IMG/VR virus record: IMGVR_UViG_3300043395_002794
Location: 1 to 25,529 of that record
Direction: 5' to 3' (one strand)
Origin: a virus
Length of the DNA: 25,529 bases
Numbering within the stretch: position 1 is the first letter of the stretch; each line of letters starts with the position of its first letter. The translations under genes and the position numbers were made by a program. The notes below the pieces were generated by a model. The model saw nothing but the letters and a program-made list of their open reading frames with translations. It had not been told where the DNA came from and searched no databases. This document shows positions 1-9,891 of the stretch, piece after piece.

Positions 1-134
1 GTGCCCGTATAAATAAACTGGAGCGAGACGTTATCTAGGTATTGGATATTGGTAGAGTCTGATTCGATGTCATCATCCATCGTTTCAGAATCGACAAGAA
101 GAAAGGGCTCAATAACATTTTTTCGGCCTGACAC
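1..134 (-). CDS. Virion-type protein, N-terminal part (runs off left edge)
   Basis: An open frame begins with GTG at 134 and continues to the window edge, giving about 44 residues that start MSGRKNVIEPFLLV and end near LQFIYTG. The start is supported by a Shine-Dalgarno-like AAGGGGG four bases upstream and by the position 23 bases after the stop of the large internal virion protein. The stretch DNVSLQFIYTG resembles the start of small phage structural proteins with a beta-sandwich fold, but this is inference from a short piece. It is the last visible gene of the leftward structural operon. Function is not established. Confidence 0.6.
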   Translation of the reverse strand, partial: MSGRKNVIEPFLLVDSETMDDDIESDSTNIQYLDNVSLQFIYTG

Positions 135-157
135 GTATCCCCCTTATGGGTTTGGGA

Positions 158-3100
158 TTATTGCCCCTGGATTTTTCTTTGAGCTGCTCTTTGCGTGTCG
201 GTGGCCGTGCGGCCTGCAATAGAATCAATGGCTTTGAGATCAGATTTTACCTTACTTTGCTCTGTCTGTCCCTGCCCATTTTTTTGCGCCATAAACGCCA
301 TCTGATTAGCTACGATGCTTTCAGGCGCTGTGCTTTGGTCCATGGGCTGCTGCATAAAGGCAGCTAGCATAAGCCGCCTTTGATAAGGCACGTATTTTAC
401 ATCGCTTAGTTGGTCGAGCACCTCTTTTTGAATACTCGTATAAAGCTCTGGGTAAACTGAATGCACCGCCTCTAAAGACTCTTTGGTCAAAACGCCGCCT
501 TCCATTTCCTTTAAGATGGTGAGCGGATTTTGGACTGCGTCATAGTAGCGGTTAAACTTATTTATCTCAGCGTCGTTGGGCTCAAAGTGCTGCAGGGGAT
601 ACGCTACCGGCGAGCGCGGGATTTTAGAGCTTAAAAACTGGGTTCCCGCAACAAGCGTTTGCTGAATGCCGGCTGCTGTCTGGGGAGCCGCCTCAAATAC
701 GTTTTCGGTAGCTTTTTGAATGGTGCTTGAAAGAGCTTCTGGGCTATCAGCAAGGCTTTGAATTTGGCGCGTTCTTTTTTCAAACTTTTCTCTTATTTCC
801 TCGGGCGACTTTGTGACCTTAGTAGAGACAAGCCCCGCAATTGCCGGCGTTGCCGTTTTAGCGCCCGAGATAATATTTCTTACCGACTTAGAAATTACCC
901 GGCTTGTTTTATTAACGGCGGATTCAAGACCAGAAAGAACCTGAAACTTAAGAACCTTTTCCTGCGCGGCTTTCGCAGCGTCTGCGTACGCCATGCCTCT
1001 ATCAATATTTGTTATCGTGTGGCGAGCAAGCGCTGAGTCGCTGCCTTTAGTAATAAAAGCGTCATAGGCGGCTTTTAACCCGCTCTTAGTAAGCTCTACC
1101 GGGCTAAAAAGTTTTGAAAGCCCCCCGATTGCCGCAATTTTATCAAGCGTTTGAAAAGTGGGCGCTGTCATCGACGGGTTTACAGGACCTGAGTCCGGTA
1201 AAATGCGCATGATGGTGTTAATGTCGTTAATCATCTGCTGCTTAGGAGACGCTCCAAAGGCTGTCGTAAGCTGGGGGGCTTCTTTTTTCAAAAAGCTACC
1301 AAACTTATTAGACGAAAAGCCGGTCTTTGCCGCGTCCGTCACAGCTTCCATATTGAGCTTTAGGTAGTTTTTAAGGGCCGAGTTAAAAACGTCTTCCCCT
1401 AAAATTTCTTTAGCCGTTTGAACTGTAATCGTGTCCTTAAAGACTTTATCAAGCACCTTTTCGGGCCGGATTGTTTTTCGAATACTTGCCGGGTCAAGTT
1501 TTCCGCCAAAGATGGCTTCCATCTCAGCCCTTTTACCTTCGTTTATCGCGTAGCGCTTAAAGTCTTCCCTAAGAGTAGGATTTGAAATCGATGTCCCAAC
1601 CTCCTGCTCCATAAAATCCATAAGGCCTTTACGAAGCGAGGAAATCTGCGCCTGCTCTGTCGCTGTCGCCTCAAGCGGGAGCATCGTTCTAAGGTTTTCT
1701 CTCGCATTTCTAAGCCCCCCAAGGGTGATGCCCTCTTCATTAACGACAGAAACAAGGTCTTTAATCCCACGGTATACCCTTCTAGAAAACGGCATGCTCG
1801 TTTTATAAGGAGCAAGGGTGACTTTTCCGTCTACCCCTTGAAAATTTAAATAGTCGCTACTTCCCGGAATTGCCATTTCGACAGAGTCTAAAATTTTACC
1901 TGGATGAGAAAGTTTCCCGGAGGCCGCTTCATCAAGCGCCTGAAAAGTTTTTTTAGTCGCTTCTTTTGCCTCTTTGTACTGCCTGTCAAAGGCGGAAATT
2001 AATTCATCCCCCGCCGCTGTCCAGTCTTTAGCAGCCGGCGCTTCAGAGAGCGACTCAATTTCGTTTGAAAGCGTTTTAGTAAGATACTTTTTTTGCGCAG
2101 CTTCTTTTGCCTTAAAGTAGTTTCCTTCTGGGGTGTTACTTTCTAAGACCGTTTTATAAAACTTTCGCGTAGGCTCGTCTTTTAACGCCTCAATTTGCAC
2201 CGGGTGAATAGGAATTTCCATCGGCACATTTTTAAGCGCCTTTTCAAGTTCGTTTTTGGCAGGAAGAGCGTCATCAAGCCCAAGTTTACTTACCTGCTCC
2301 GAAAGCTCTTCAGAAAGCTTTAGGTAGGTCGATTCGTTTACTATTTCTTTTGTGGCCGCCCCTTCTGCCTCACCAAAAAGTTTACTAGCGACAGCCTTTT
2401 TAGCAGGGCCAACGGAATTTAAAAGCGCTCCCCCCAGTCCCCCAATCGCAGCGCCAAAACCAATGCTAGCAACCGCCTGCTCGCCGTTAAGGTAGGGGTC
2501 CCCAATCGTATATTCGTTAGCAAGCTGGCCTGCCGAGTAAAGAGCGCCTTCTACTGCGCTTCCTAATGCCTTTTTACCAATGGCATTATTTAAAATTTTA
2601 TTAGCCTCTGCGGCTCTTTCGGCGACAACACCGGCCTTTTCAATGGCGCGCATGGGATTTAAGGCAGGAAGCCCTTTTACCCCAATTCTTGCGGCCTCAA
2701 GCGCTTTTTCGGCGGCCATAATCGCCGCATAGTCGCCCGTTAAAGAAGCGGCCTTTAGCGCCTGCTGCGCGGCTTTTACGGCGGCCCCTTCGGGTAAAAG
2801 CATCATTGCAGGAAGAGAGGCAAGCTCGCCGGCAAGCATCGAGCCTGGGTGCATTCTTTCACGAGCTGAAATTTCTTTTTCATCGGCCATCGTGCGCGCA
2901 AGAGCGCCGCCGACAAAAGGAACGCCTTTAGCGGCTCCTACCATAAAGGACTTTGCGTGCGATCTCATGTCATCGCCGTAAGTTGCTTTATCTGAGTAGC
3001 TTTGAACTTCTTCGCTGGACGGGAAAGAGTACCCGCCTTCAGAAACAAGGCGGTAAGCTTCGTTTGGGTCTACATCGATTAATTCCCCTTCTGGCGTTTT

Positions 3101-3217
3101 AAGGCCAACGGGGGCATCTGCCGGAAGCTCGTATAGGCCGCTATTAAGCTGGCTTTGAAGGTCGTCGTGAGAGACCTCTTCCAGCGTTCCGCTTTGAGTG
3201 TTAATGAGTTTTGGCAC
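158..3217 (-). CDS. Large internal virion / DNA-ejection protein (1019 aa)
   Basis: A very long Ala-, Lys- and Glu-rich protein lies downstream of the tail gene and two other Gln/Ala/Gly-rich proteins. This is the position where podoviruses encode the internal proteins that leave the capsid with the DNA and line a channel through the host envelope. Seen: an N-terminal globular part (about 1-85), Gly/Ala-rich weakly hydrophobic stretches near residues 92-107, 127-145 and 250-272 that could be membrane-active, then long helical and probably coiled-coil regions to the end. It starts with GTG immediately after the TAA of the preceding gene, with GAAGAG just upstream. No muramidase or peptidase motif was recognised, so an enzymatic role in wall penetration is not supported. 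The ejection role is inferred from position and composition. Confidence 0.6.
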   Translation of the reverse strand: MPKLINTQSGTLEEVSHDDLQSQLNSGLYELPADAPVGLKTPEGELIDVDPNEAYRLVSEGGYSFPSSEEVQSYSDKATYGDDMRSHAKSFMVGAAKGVPFVGGALARTMADEKEISARERMHPGSMLAGELASLPAMMLLPEGAAVKAAQQALKAASLTGDYAAIMAAEKALEAARIGVKGLPALNPMRAIEKAGVVAERAAEANKILNNAIGKKALGSAVEGALYSAGQLANEYTIGDPYLNGEQAVASIGFGAAIGGLGGALLNSVGPAKKAVASKLFGEAEGAATKEIVNESTYLKLSEELSEQVSKLGLDDALPAKNELEKALKNVPMEIPIHPVQIEALKDEPTRKFYKTVLESNTPEGNYFKAKEAAQKKYLTKTLSNEIESLSEAPAAKDWTAAGDELISAFDRQYKEAKEATKKTFQALDEAASGKLSHPGKILDSVEMAIPGSSDYLNFQGVDGKVTLAPYKTSMPFSRRVYRGIKDLVSVVNEEGITLGGLRNARENLRTMLPLEATATEQAQISSLRKGLMDFMEQEVGTSISNPTLREDFKRYAINEGKRAEMEAIFGGKLDPASIRKTIRPEKVLDKVFKDTITVQTAKEILGEDVFNSALKNYLKLNMEAVTDAAKTGFSSNKFGSFLKKEAPQLTTAFGASPKQQMINDINTIMRILPDSGPVNPSMTAPTFQTLDKIAAIGGLSKLFSPVELTKSGLKAAYDAFITKGSDSALARHTITNIDRGMAYADAAKAAQEKVLKFQVLSGLESAVNKTSRVISKSVRNIISGAKTATPAIAGLVSTKVTKSPEEIREKFEKRTRQIQSLADSPEALSSTIQKATENVFEAAPQTAAGIQQTLVAGTQFLSSKIPRSPVAYPLQHFEPNDAEINKFNRYYDAVQNPLTILKEMEGGVLTKESLEAVHSVYPELYTSIQKEVLDQLSDVKYVPYQRRLMLAAFMQQPMDQSTAPESIVANQMAFMAQKNGQGQTEQSKVKSDLKAIDSIAGRTATDTQRAAQRKIQGQ

Positions 3218-4753
3218 TTACTCTTCGCCTTTTACTGACATCGGGCGCCCGCTTTGGGCCTTCATCGTTTCCCCGCTATACCCAGGGATGTTTGCTTTCA
3301 TTTTGGCGTTGTATTGAGAGCGTATAAACTTTTCTAGCTGCTTTAGTTTCACAAGCGAATTCCCAGAAAGCGGGGTATTAAGGCCGGGTAGCATGCCTTC
3401 TGCAATTTTCACATCGGGCCCGGCAAGTACGCCAAGCTCGGCGGCGTTTTTAATCAAAATAACGCCCTGATTATGGATTGAGTCGGACTTTGCTTTTCTT
3501 TCGGATAGACCGTAAGAGCCGCCCTCTTTAAGAAGGTCGGCGTATTCTTTGGCAAGGTCCGTCGCAGAGCTTTCCATCGAAACGGCTTCCCTTGCTTTTT
3601 TGGCCGCATCTTTATCAAACGCCTGCTTAATGCCGGTCTTTGTTTGCACCATTTTTTCTGGGTCGCCGTAGCGCAAAATCTCTTCCTGAGTTGCAAGGCC
3701 GGCTGCGATTTTGTTGGCCATAAACTTTTTCGAGTAGTCTTCGGCAATCTTTGCCTGCTGCTCTTTTATTTTTGTCACCATCTCTTTAGCGTTAAGCTTT
3801 GCCTGCGCAGACTTGGTGCGGCTTGCCGCCTGCTTAATTTGAGTCTCTGCAAGAGTCAGCATATTCATGCGGGTAGCCGCCTCCGCCTCATCGTATGACT
3901 TCACCATCTCAAGCGTTTTGCCAAAAAGGGTGTTTTTTTGGTCCCTTTTTTCTTTTTGCGCAAGTAGGTCTCTTTCAATCTGCTTATTAAGTACGTCCAT
4001 TGCCTGGTTAGTGCCACCAGGACCACCACCAAGAGCGATAAAGATCGTCGATAAAATCTTATTGCCGGTTGATTTTTCATTCCAAAAGCGGTGCGGGTCT
4101 ATCTGGTTTTCTGGACTATTTAGGTCCACTAAAAACTTTTCGGCGGTGTTTAAAAGCCGGTTTCTTCTTTCTTGCCCCTCTTTCATGATCTGTTCCATTT
4201 GAGGGACCATGGCGTCGTAGGCTTTTACTTCAGCTCCCGCAGCTTCTACGTCGGCTTTTTCTTTTTCTTGGACGGCTCTTTCTTGTTGACGGAGCGCGCC
4301 CCTTAAATCAGATTGTGCCTGTTCTTCAGGGGCCCCGGTCTTACCCAATTGATCTTGACCCGCAGGCCGGGGCCCTCCCCCAACACTTCCCCACTTAACA
4401 CCGGAAACTTTAGGCGCTTCTTGAAGCGTCGGCGCTTGCGGCTGCCCCAAAATTTCCTGCGGCTTTTGCCCGTGAGTTCCATAGCGGCGCGGAGTTAATC
4501 CTTCTTTTTGGGCAAATGTATCAAGGCCCTCTACTTGCCCTGTTTGCTCGCCAAATTTACTGCCAAAAGATTGCTCGGGAGCCGCGGCGGCTTGCTGACT
4601 AGCTAAACTTCGAATTAGGTTATGCTGGTTTGGGTCTGTGTACTGCTTTGCGATAGGAAGCGCGGTCCCGTCTGCGTGCTGAACAACAAAGGTCTCAGGC
4701 GTTTCCTCTAATAGCTGCCAGTTTTGAAGGTCCTCAGCCACAAATACCCCCAT
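3218..4753 (-). CDS. Internal virion protein, helical (up to 511 aa)
   Basis: A Gln/Lys/Glu/Ala-rich protein with a disordered, Pro/Gly-rich region at about residues 45-150 and long alpha-helical segments at about 150-215 and 285-400. Its place between two other internal-type proteins suggests an ejection or virion-internal component; no domain was recognised. The ATG at 4753 has no clear ribosome site and overlaps the previous gene by 20 bases. A GTG four codons later (4741) has GGGGG five bases upstream and is the better-supported start, giving 507 residues. It ends directly against the GTG of the next gene, which implies translational coupling. Confidence 0.6.
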   Translation of the reverse strand: MGVFVAEDLQNWQLLEETPETFVVQHADGTALPIAKQYTDPNQHNLIRSLASQQAAAAPEQSFGSKFGEQTGQVEGLDTFAQKEGLTPRRYGTHGQKPQEILGQPQAPTLQEAPKVSGVKWGSVGGGPRPAGQDQLGKTGAPEEQAQSDLRGALRQQERAVQEKEKADVEAAGAEVKAYDAMVPQMEQIMKEGQERRNRLLNTAEKFLVDLNSPENQIDPHRFWNEKSTGNKILSTIFIALGGGPGGTNQAMDVLNKQIERDLLAQKEKRDQKNTLFGKTLEMVKSYDEAEAATRMNMLTLAETQIKQAASRTKSAQAKLNAKEMVTKIKEQQAKIAEDYSKKFMANKIAAGLATQEEILRYGDPEKMVQTKTGIKQAFDKDAAKKAREAVSMESSATDLAKEYADLLKEGGSYGLSERKAKSDSIHNQGVILIKNAAELGVLAGPDVKIAEGMLPGLNTPLSGNSLVKLKQLEKFIRSQYNAKMKANIPGYSGETMKAQSGRPMSVKGEE

Positions 4754-5882
4754 AGGCCATGCGCTCTAGGTTAGCTAGGCGCTCATGAAGCACTCTATTT
4801 GCATGAAGCACGTGCCCGAAGTTAACACTTTCCTTTTCTTTTTTCTTTTGAATTTCTTCAACAAAGCGCTTTGCATCTTCCGGGTCCGTTTTAGAGCGCG
4901 GGATGACAATTTCCCCAGGCGAAAGCATGGTCGGAACTGTGTCATTTGCGTAAGAGTCGCCTTGAACCTGCGCCTGACCAGGAACCGGGCCGCCGTTTGA
5001 TAGGGCGGCTCCACTCATTTTACCGCCAGCGCTTGTAGGAGCAGCTCCGGCTCCCCCGCCAGAAGACGAAAAGAGTTTTTTTAGGCCGCTAGCTCCGCTA
5101 GAGCCAATACCGGCGCCTGCTTCTTGCGCCTCACCGATTCTTGCTTTATCAAGAGCTGCTAAAAAGTTATTTTGATAGGCTCCTGGACCTTGAGCAACAA
5201 CGCCTGGGTCATAAACTTCTCCGCCGCCTGCCATCGGCTGAATTTCACCGCCGTAGGCCTTACCACCGCCACTAAGCGCGTTTATGCCGGAGCCCATAAA
5301 GCTTTGCGCAAGACCTTGCCCATAGGCCGTATTTTGCTGGGCCGCATTTTGCCCAATCGTGTTTGCCCCAATGTAATTGCCGCTTCTTACCTGGTTTTGT
5401 GCGTTATTTAAATTGCCCAAAGTTCCAAGGCGGTTTGTTTGCGCGTTTGCCATGTTAAGAAGGTTTCCGCCCAAGGCTTCCATCGCGCCAAGCCGCTCCT
5501 GATTTTGAGCAATCCTAGTTCCAAGCGCGTTTTCGCCAGACTGGCTAGCTGCCGCCCTTGAGGCAAGTTTAGCTGCAAGAGCGGGCGTCATCCCCTTACC
5601 GCTAGCCAAGGTCGAAGCAAGAGCTTGGTTTGTTTGCGCCTGCTTTAAGTCGCCTTGAACGCTGGCAACACTCGGGCCTTCGCCGCTAGCCGCCTGCATG
5701 AGCATTTGATTAAGCTGCTTTGCTTGATCGGCCCCGCCCCCCACCCCAGAAAGAAAGTCGTTTTGATTGGCAAAACTATTTTTAAGCTGGTCTAAAAAAT
5801 TAAACTCATCCAGCTTTACGGGCTGCATGCCCTCGTAATCGTTCTTAGAAAGTAGCCCCCCAACCCAGTCAAAAAGTCCCAT
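4734..5882 (-). CDS. Internal virion protein with DTVP-MLSPGE motif (382 aa)
   Basis: The protein starts MGLFDWVGGLLS and is strongly enriched in Ala, Gly, Gln and Asn over residues 25-290, indicating repetitive helical or disordered structure. Near residues 310-330 it carries DTVPTMLSPGEIVIPRS. That short motif is seen near the C-terminus of phage tail tape-measure and internal virion proteins. A short charged helix rich in Lys/Glu follows. The start is secure: AGGAG lies six bases before the ATG. It follows the tail nozzle-like gene by 17 bases. A role in the virion interior or ejection is inferred from the motif and neighbours; no catalytic motif is visible. Confidence 0.6.
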   Translation of the reverse strand: MGLFDWVGGLLSKNDYEGMQPVKLDEFNFLDQLKNSFANQNDFLSGVGGGADQAKQLNQMLMQAASGEGPSVASVQGDLKQAQTNQALASTLASGKGMTPALAAKLASRAAASQSGENALGTRIAQNQERLGAMEALGGNLLNMANAQTNRLGTLGNLNNAQNQVRSGNYIGANTIGQNAAQQNTAYGQGLAQSFMGSGINALSGGGKAYGGEIQPMAGGGEVYDPGVVAQGPGAYQNNFLAALDKARIGEAQEAGAGIGSSGASGLKKLFSSSGGGAGAAPTSAGGKMSGAALSNGGPVPGQAQVQGDSYANDTVPTMLSPGEIVIPRSKTDPEDAKRFVEEIQKKKEKESVNFGHVLHANRVLHERLANLERMAYGGICG

Positions 5883-5899
5883 AATATTCTCCTATTCTA

Positions 5900-8866
5900 T
5901 CACCCAAACGACTTTGCCGCAGGCAAACGGTTCAAGTTCGGCTCAACTCCAACCTCAAACGCAATGCCGGATAAATTAAACGACTCACCCGTTGCAGAGC
6001 TGTCGTACATAGTAACCTGCACCGCTTCACACTTTTGCGTGGTCATAAAAACTCTGCCCTGCATCACGCCGGGCGTTCCAAACGTGGTAGCCGCGTTAAA
6101 AGAAAGCGTTTGAGAAGGCGTTGATTCAAAGTCGTAGGCAATTGCGATATTCATCGTATGCGCGGAAATGTAGTCCCCAAGAAAGAGATACTTATACGCG
6201 CGCTGATACCCTTGAAGACCAGCAAAGCTCATCCAATTAGTTTTAATCTTAAGAGAGTAGCCGCTAGAATTATCGGTGAAAAGTCCAGCCGTTTCCGTAA
6301 GTAGCTGCCCTGCGCTATTTACATAGACGTAGGAGCCGCCAAAAATCGCAGCGTCCACGGCGTTAGTAAACCCGGTGTCTACCGACCACTGGCCGATAAG
6401 GTAGTCGTAGTTAAGTGCAACCCCAGAGTCTAAAAGAAACCTGACAAGGGTCGTATTTCTAATCATCTCAGCCGATTTTATGGTCGATGAATTATAGGCC
6501 GCAACGTCTGAGCCGATGTAAGAGACCTGGAGCGAGCGGTCTAATAGGTAAATCCCTTTAAGCGTCTTAAAAAGAGTTCCCGTTGGCGTTGTAATAACGC
6601 TTCTCCCCTCAGAGCAGCCGGCATCGGTCGGGATTTCTTGGGCCGGCGTAAAGTCGTTGTTTAATCCCGTATCCGCCGGGCCGTCCCCCACAAAATACCA
6701 AATGGTATTTGCCTTAAATAAAATGCACTTTTCGTCCATTTGCGTTCCGGCCACAATTCCGCCGTCGTAGGTATTAAGCTGGTATTGAAACTCATCTGAA
6801 AATTCGACTGGGTTACTAGGGATACTTTGCTGAAGTAGCTTACTAAACCAGACAATTGACGGGGTTTCCTCTGGGACCACCATAACGCGGTTTTTATAAG
6901 TCCACTGGCACCTAGGAGATGGGACCGCAAGGTTAGGCGCTACTCCGCCGTTAGTGTAAATCACAGGAAGGGCGGTATTTATAGCGCCGTCTGAGTCTCT
7001 AATTGTAATCGTATCTGCGGCAGTCGTATTTACGCCCGTTCCAACAAGGTAATAGGTCGTTGGGTCTGAAAGATTGTTGCGGTAAAGATTTATAATAACC
7101 CCGCTTTTTGCGGTTAACCGAAGCGTGGTAACTGTCACATCGATGTAATCTGCCGTTGAAGCTACGTTAATTGAGTCAATGTCAGAGGGCTCAGAGTAGT
7201 GGACGTTCCCTTGGTTATCCATCCACCGGTAAACTGCGTAGTAGGCATATCTTCCAACGGCAAAGGTGCCGCCCCCAGAAGCATGATCGGATAGGGCCGT
7301 GACTTCCGGCTTATAAAAGTAAGAATGCTCGGTAAAAGTAGCGCTATCATAAAGACCCTCAATTCCGGTAACGGCGTGAAGGTCGTTTGAAGCGGTAACC
7401 GTCTGATAGCTCCTAGTTGATGCAAAATCAAAAAGGGCAATACTGGTCCCAAATCTTCCTGTGGTTAAAGACGTTCCAAGCCGTGGGCCTGTGTCATCCG
7501 CAAGAAGGTAGGGAATTTGAAATCTGGTCGATGAGGTAAGGGTGACCCCGCTTGGGCGAGAAATCCCAGCTTTATCTAAATGGGCCGCAGAAAGGCCTTG
7601 GGCGTTTCCGCTAGCGCCAAGGTAAGCAAGAATAGTCCCAGAATCGTTTACTAAAAAAAGGTTTCCAATACTCGCGTTTGGAACTGGGTCTCCGTCTGCA
7701 TCGGTTGAGTTATACCCAATTGTCGCATACCCCACGATAAAGCAAAGCATGGTCGCAGAGCCGACCGTGACAGAAAAAATATTTGAAATAACGCCAACGC
7801 CCCTTTTAAAACTTGCCGCGCTAACTGTTCCTGCGCTATTAGCGGTCGCTTTTTTAGTAAGAACCGTATTTAAATCGGCGGCCCCGCTAGCCCCAATCAT
7901 GCTGTAGACAATAATCCCAGAGTTATTGGATGCGTAGGTCGCTATCTCCAATACGTTTGTTGCCGTTGTATCAACCGCAGTCTCGGCTAAAACAACCGCA
8001 AAGGCTGTTGAAACAATTAGGTACTTAATAGACGTAGAGGCGGAATAGGCAACCCAAAGCCTGCTTGCCGTAGAATCTGCGGTGATAGAAATGTTTGTCA
8101 CAGAAATCGTCACCGCAACATCGGTTGCAGACGATAAAACAAGAGAGCTTGAAAGAGATTTAAAAGAAAGGTGGGTTGCGTCCTTTTTGTAACAAATATA
8201 GCCCGTATTTGAGAGAGAGCAGGCATCAAAAATCGTTAAGCTAGAAACAACCGTAGCGCTAGAAGGCGCCGAAGTCGGGCTTGCCGAATTTACCGCCGCG
8301 TACAAAATATCTGTCCCGTTGGTGTAGACGATAACGATATAAGCGCCAACTACAATAACCCTCGGTGGGACAGATTCGTTTGTGGTAAGCCTTGTCGCTG
8401 AAACAAGGGTCGTATTGGTATTTGAATCTTGGACGCAGTAATAAACGCCGTTAGAGGCAGCGCCAGAGCCGCTATAGGCAAGCCACGTAACGACCCTAAC
8501 ACCGGTTGCCGCATGAATTCCCATGTCGGTCGCAACCTGGTTTTCGTTTGTAGAAACCGTTTTTGAAGAAGTAAGCTGGGCCGCTGCAAAGGGAGTGTAG
8601 CGGCTAACAAGGCCGGCTGCAGGAGAATAGGTTTTTACGTCCGCGTTTCCAAAAAGGATAAGGTCGTCATTTAAAACGCCAAGCCCCTGCGCGTTTGAGC
8701 TTAAAGTGGTAGTAAGGGCATAACCCGGACGCTTTTGGATGCGCTGGTAGGTTTCAAGCCTCCCGTTTTCCAGCGTAAGAAGCTTTCCCTGGACTTGCTT
8801 TGGGTCTGTTTTGGTGTCAACGCCGTATCCCATTTGGACGGGCGCGTTTTGTTTTTGTAATGGCAT
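5900..8866 (-). CDS. Tail nozzle / tail-tube-like protein (988 aa)
   Basis: A long beta-rich protein, high in Ser, Thr, Val and Gly, with a typical N-terminus: a charged segment followed by NGRLETYQRIQKRPGY. Comparable starts are common in the large tail-nozzle or stabilisation proteins of podoviruses (the role of P22 gp10). Residues 60-480 have repeating beta-strand character compatible with a propeller-like domain. The region from about 640 contains a conserved-looking core (YKNRVMVVPEETPSIVWFSK). The ATG follows the TAA of the previous gene directly. It lies between small adaptor-region genes and internal virion proteins, as expected for the distal tail protein. The family assignment is by pattern and needs a structure-based comparison. 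Confidence 0.65.
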   Translation of the reverse strand: MPLQKQNAPVQMGYGVDTKTDPKQVQGKLLTLENGRLETYQRIQKRPGYALTTTLSSNAQGLGVLNDDLILFGNADVKTYSPAAGLVSRYTPFAAAQLTSSKTVSTNENQVATDMGIHAATGVRVVTWLAYSGSGAASNGVYYCVQDSNTNTTLVSATRLTTNESVPPRVIVVGAYIVIVYTNGTDILYAAVNSASPTSAPSSATVVSSLTIFDACSLSNTGYICYKKDATHLSFKSLSSSLVLSSATDVAVTISVTNISITADSTASRLWVAYSASTSIKYLIVSTAFAVVLAETAVDTTATNVLEIATYASNNSGIIVYSMIGASGAADLNTVLTKKATANSAGTVSAASFKRGVGVISNIFSVTVGSATMLCFIVGYATIGYNSTDADGDPVPNASIGNLFLVNDSGTILAYLGASGNAQGLSAAHLDKAGISRPSGVTLTSSTRFQIPYLLADDTGPRLGTSLTTGRFGTSIALFDFASTRSYQTVTASNDLHAVTGIEGLYDSATFTEHSYFYKPEVTALSDHASGGGTFAVGRYAYYAVYRWMDNQGNVHYSEPSDIDSINVASTADYIDVTVTTLRLTAKSGVIINLYRNNLSDPTTYYLVGTGVNTTAADTITIRDSDGAINTALPVIYTNGGVAPNLAVPSPRCQWTYKNRVMVVPEETPSIVWFSKLLQQSIPSNPVEFSDEFQYQLNTYDGGIVAGTQMDEKCILFKANTIWYFVGDGPADTGLNNDFTPAQEIPTDAGCSEGRSVITTPTGTLFKTLKGIYLLDRSLQVSYIGSDVAAYNSSTIKSAEMIRNTTLVRFLLDSGVALNYDYLIGQWSVDTGFTNAVDAAIFGGSYVYVNSAGQLLTETAGLFTDNSSGYSLKIKTNWMSFAGLQGYQRAYKYLFLGDYISAHTMNIAIAYDFESTPSQTLSFNAATTFGTPGVMQGRVFMTTQKCEAVQVTMYDSSATGESFNLSGIAFEVGVEPNLNRLPAAKSFG

Positions 8867-9169
8867 TTAGAAGACAAAGAGATTCACCGTCGTTGCCGCA
8901 TCCGAAGTGAGGGTTAAAGTCGTCGAATTAAAAGGCGCAGATCGATACACCGTCGCGGCGGCGGTAATATCCGTAAAAAACCACCCTTGCTGCACTCTAC
9001 TTAGCTTATGGGGAATGACATTGGCCCCCGAATCTAAAGACACGTTTTGCAAAATGCTCCCTTGGTTTAAAGGAAGAGAGATAAGCTGGTTAATGCGATT
9101 AACCGCAAGCGCCTGGTTTTGGTTATCCACTCTTTTATCAGACTGAATATTTCCGATTTTAGAGATCAC
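8867..9169 (-). CDS. Small beta-rich virion-associated protein (100 aa)
   Basis: A 100-residue protein with an amphipathic N-terminal third (ISKIGNIQSDKR...) and a Thr/Ser/Val-rich beta-type C-terminus ending VNLFVF. It starts at GTG, whose G is also the last base of the preceding TAG stop, and its own TAA abuts the next ATG, so it is translationally coupled on both sides. Small proteins of this type often lie between adaptor and tail genes of podoviruses and may be surface or head-tail joint proteins. No specific family was recognised. Confidence 0.6.
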   Translation of the reverse strand: MISKIGNIQSDKRVDNQNQALAVNRINQLISLPLNQGSILQNVSLDSGANVIPHKLSRVQQGWFFTDITAAATVYRSAPFNSTTLTLTSDAATTVNLFVF

Positions 9170-9891
9170 TAGTAGCTACCCCCGCCCCCGCCACTTCCGT
9201 TACCGCAAGGCCACCAGTAGTCGGACCACGCGGTATCTGCCACCTGGCCAGGATTTGCCGCGTCCCTATTTTCAGCAACGCTCACAATGCGCTGTAAAAG
9301 AGCGTCTTTCATTGCCGCTAAAGTTGTTGGGTCAAGCTCGGCCTTTTGCACGGCCTTTAAAGCCGCGTCTACAATCACGTATTCAAGCCAGCCGCCAAAG
9401 CCGTCCGCGGTATCTGCGTCGTCCACTAATTCGGTGCATCTAGGGACGTAGTACATTCTAAAACTTTGGCCGCCCGCTGGGATAGGGGTAAGCCAAAGCT
9501 GGTTTCCCCGTAACCGGTAACGCAGGTTAGTGACCCCGTAGAAGGATTGAAAGTTTGGAACGGCATACCGGTTTCTGTCCGCGAAGTTGAATCGACGAAT
9601 AGTAACCCAAGAATCCAAAGTATTACTAAGAGCCAAATCAAGTCCAAGGAACTTGTAGAAGTCTTCCGGCAAGTCGATAAGGAATTCTTGACCGTCTGTC
9701 GTAAACTCGTAGGGCTCGGCCACATAATAATCATCGCCGTAATGCTGCAAGATCACGTCGTAAAGTTCAAGAAGGCTTTGATTGATGTTGAAATTCCACT
9801 CGGCAGTCGTTAAAAACTGCGAGTTAACCATATCCGCCTTTTGCTGGGCGTTGGTTCTTATCTGGGCGAGTGTGAGTACGCCAGAAGGCAT
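9169..9891 (-). CDS. Head-to-tail adaptor protein (240 aa)
   Basis: An acidic protein of mixed helix and strand. Its N-terminus (TLAQIRTNAQQKADMVNSQF) leads into a helical region with NQSLLELYDVILQHYGDDY, followed by a beta-rich middle. The pattern 'helical start, Leu-Tyr-Asp, then a beta barrel' is typical of podovirus neck/adaptor proteins that dock under the portal. The C-terminus ends in a Gly-rich tail. The start ATG follows the TAA of the previous gene, with GGGGGA upstream. The gene lies downstream of the capsid and immediately before the tail genes, as expected for an adaptor. The assignment is by pattern and context. Confidence 0.65.
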   Translation of the reverse strand: MPSGVLTLAQIRTNAQQKADMVNSQFLTTAEWNFNINQSLLELYDVILQHYGDDYYVAEPYEFTTDGQEFLIDLPEDFYKFLGLDLALSNTLDSWVTIRRFNFADRNRYAVPNFQSFYGVTNLRYRLRGNQLWLTPIPAGGQSFRMYYVPRCTELVDDADTADGFGGWLEYVIVDAALKAVQKAELDPTTLAAMKDALLQRIVSVAENRDAANPGQVADTAWSDYWWPCGNGSGGGGGSY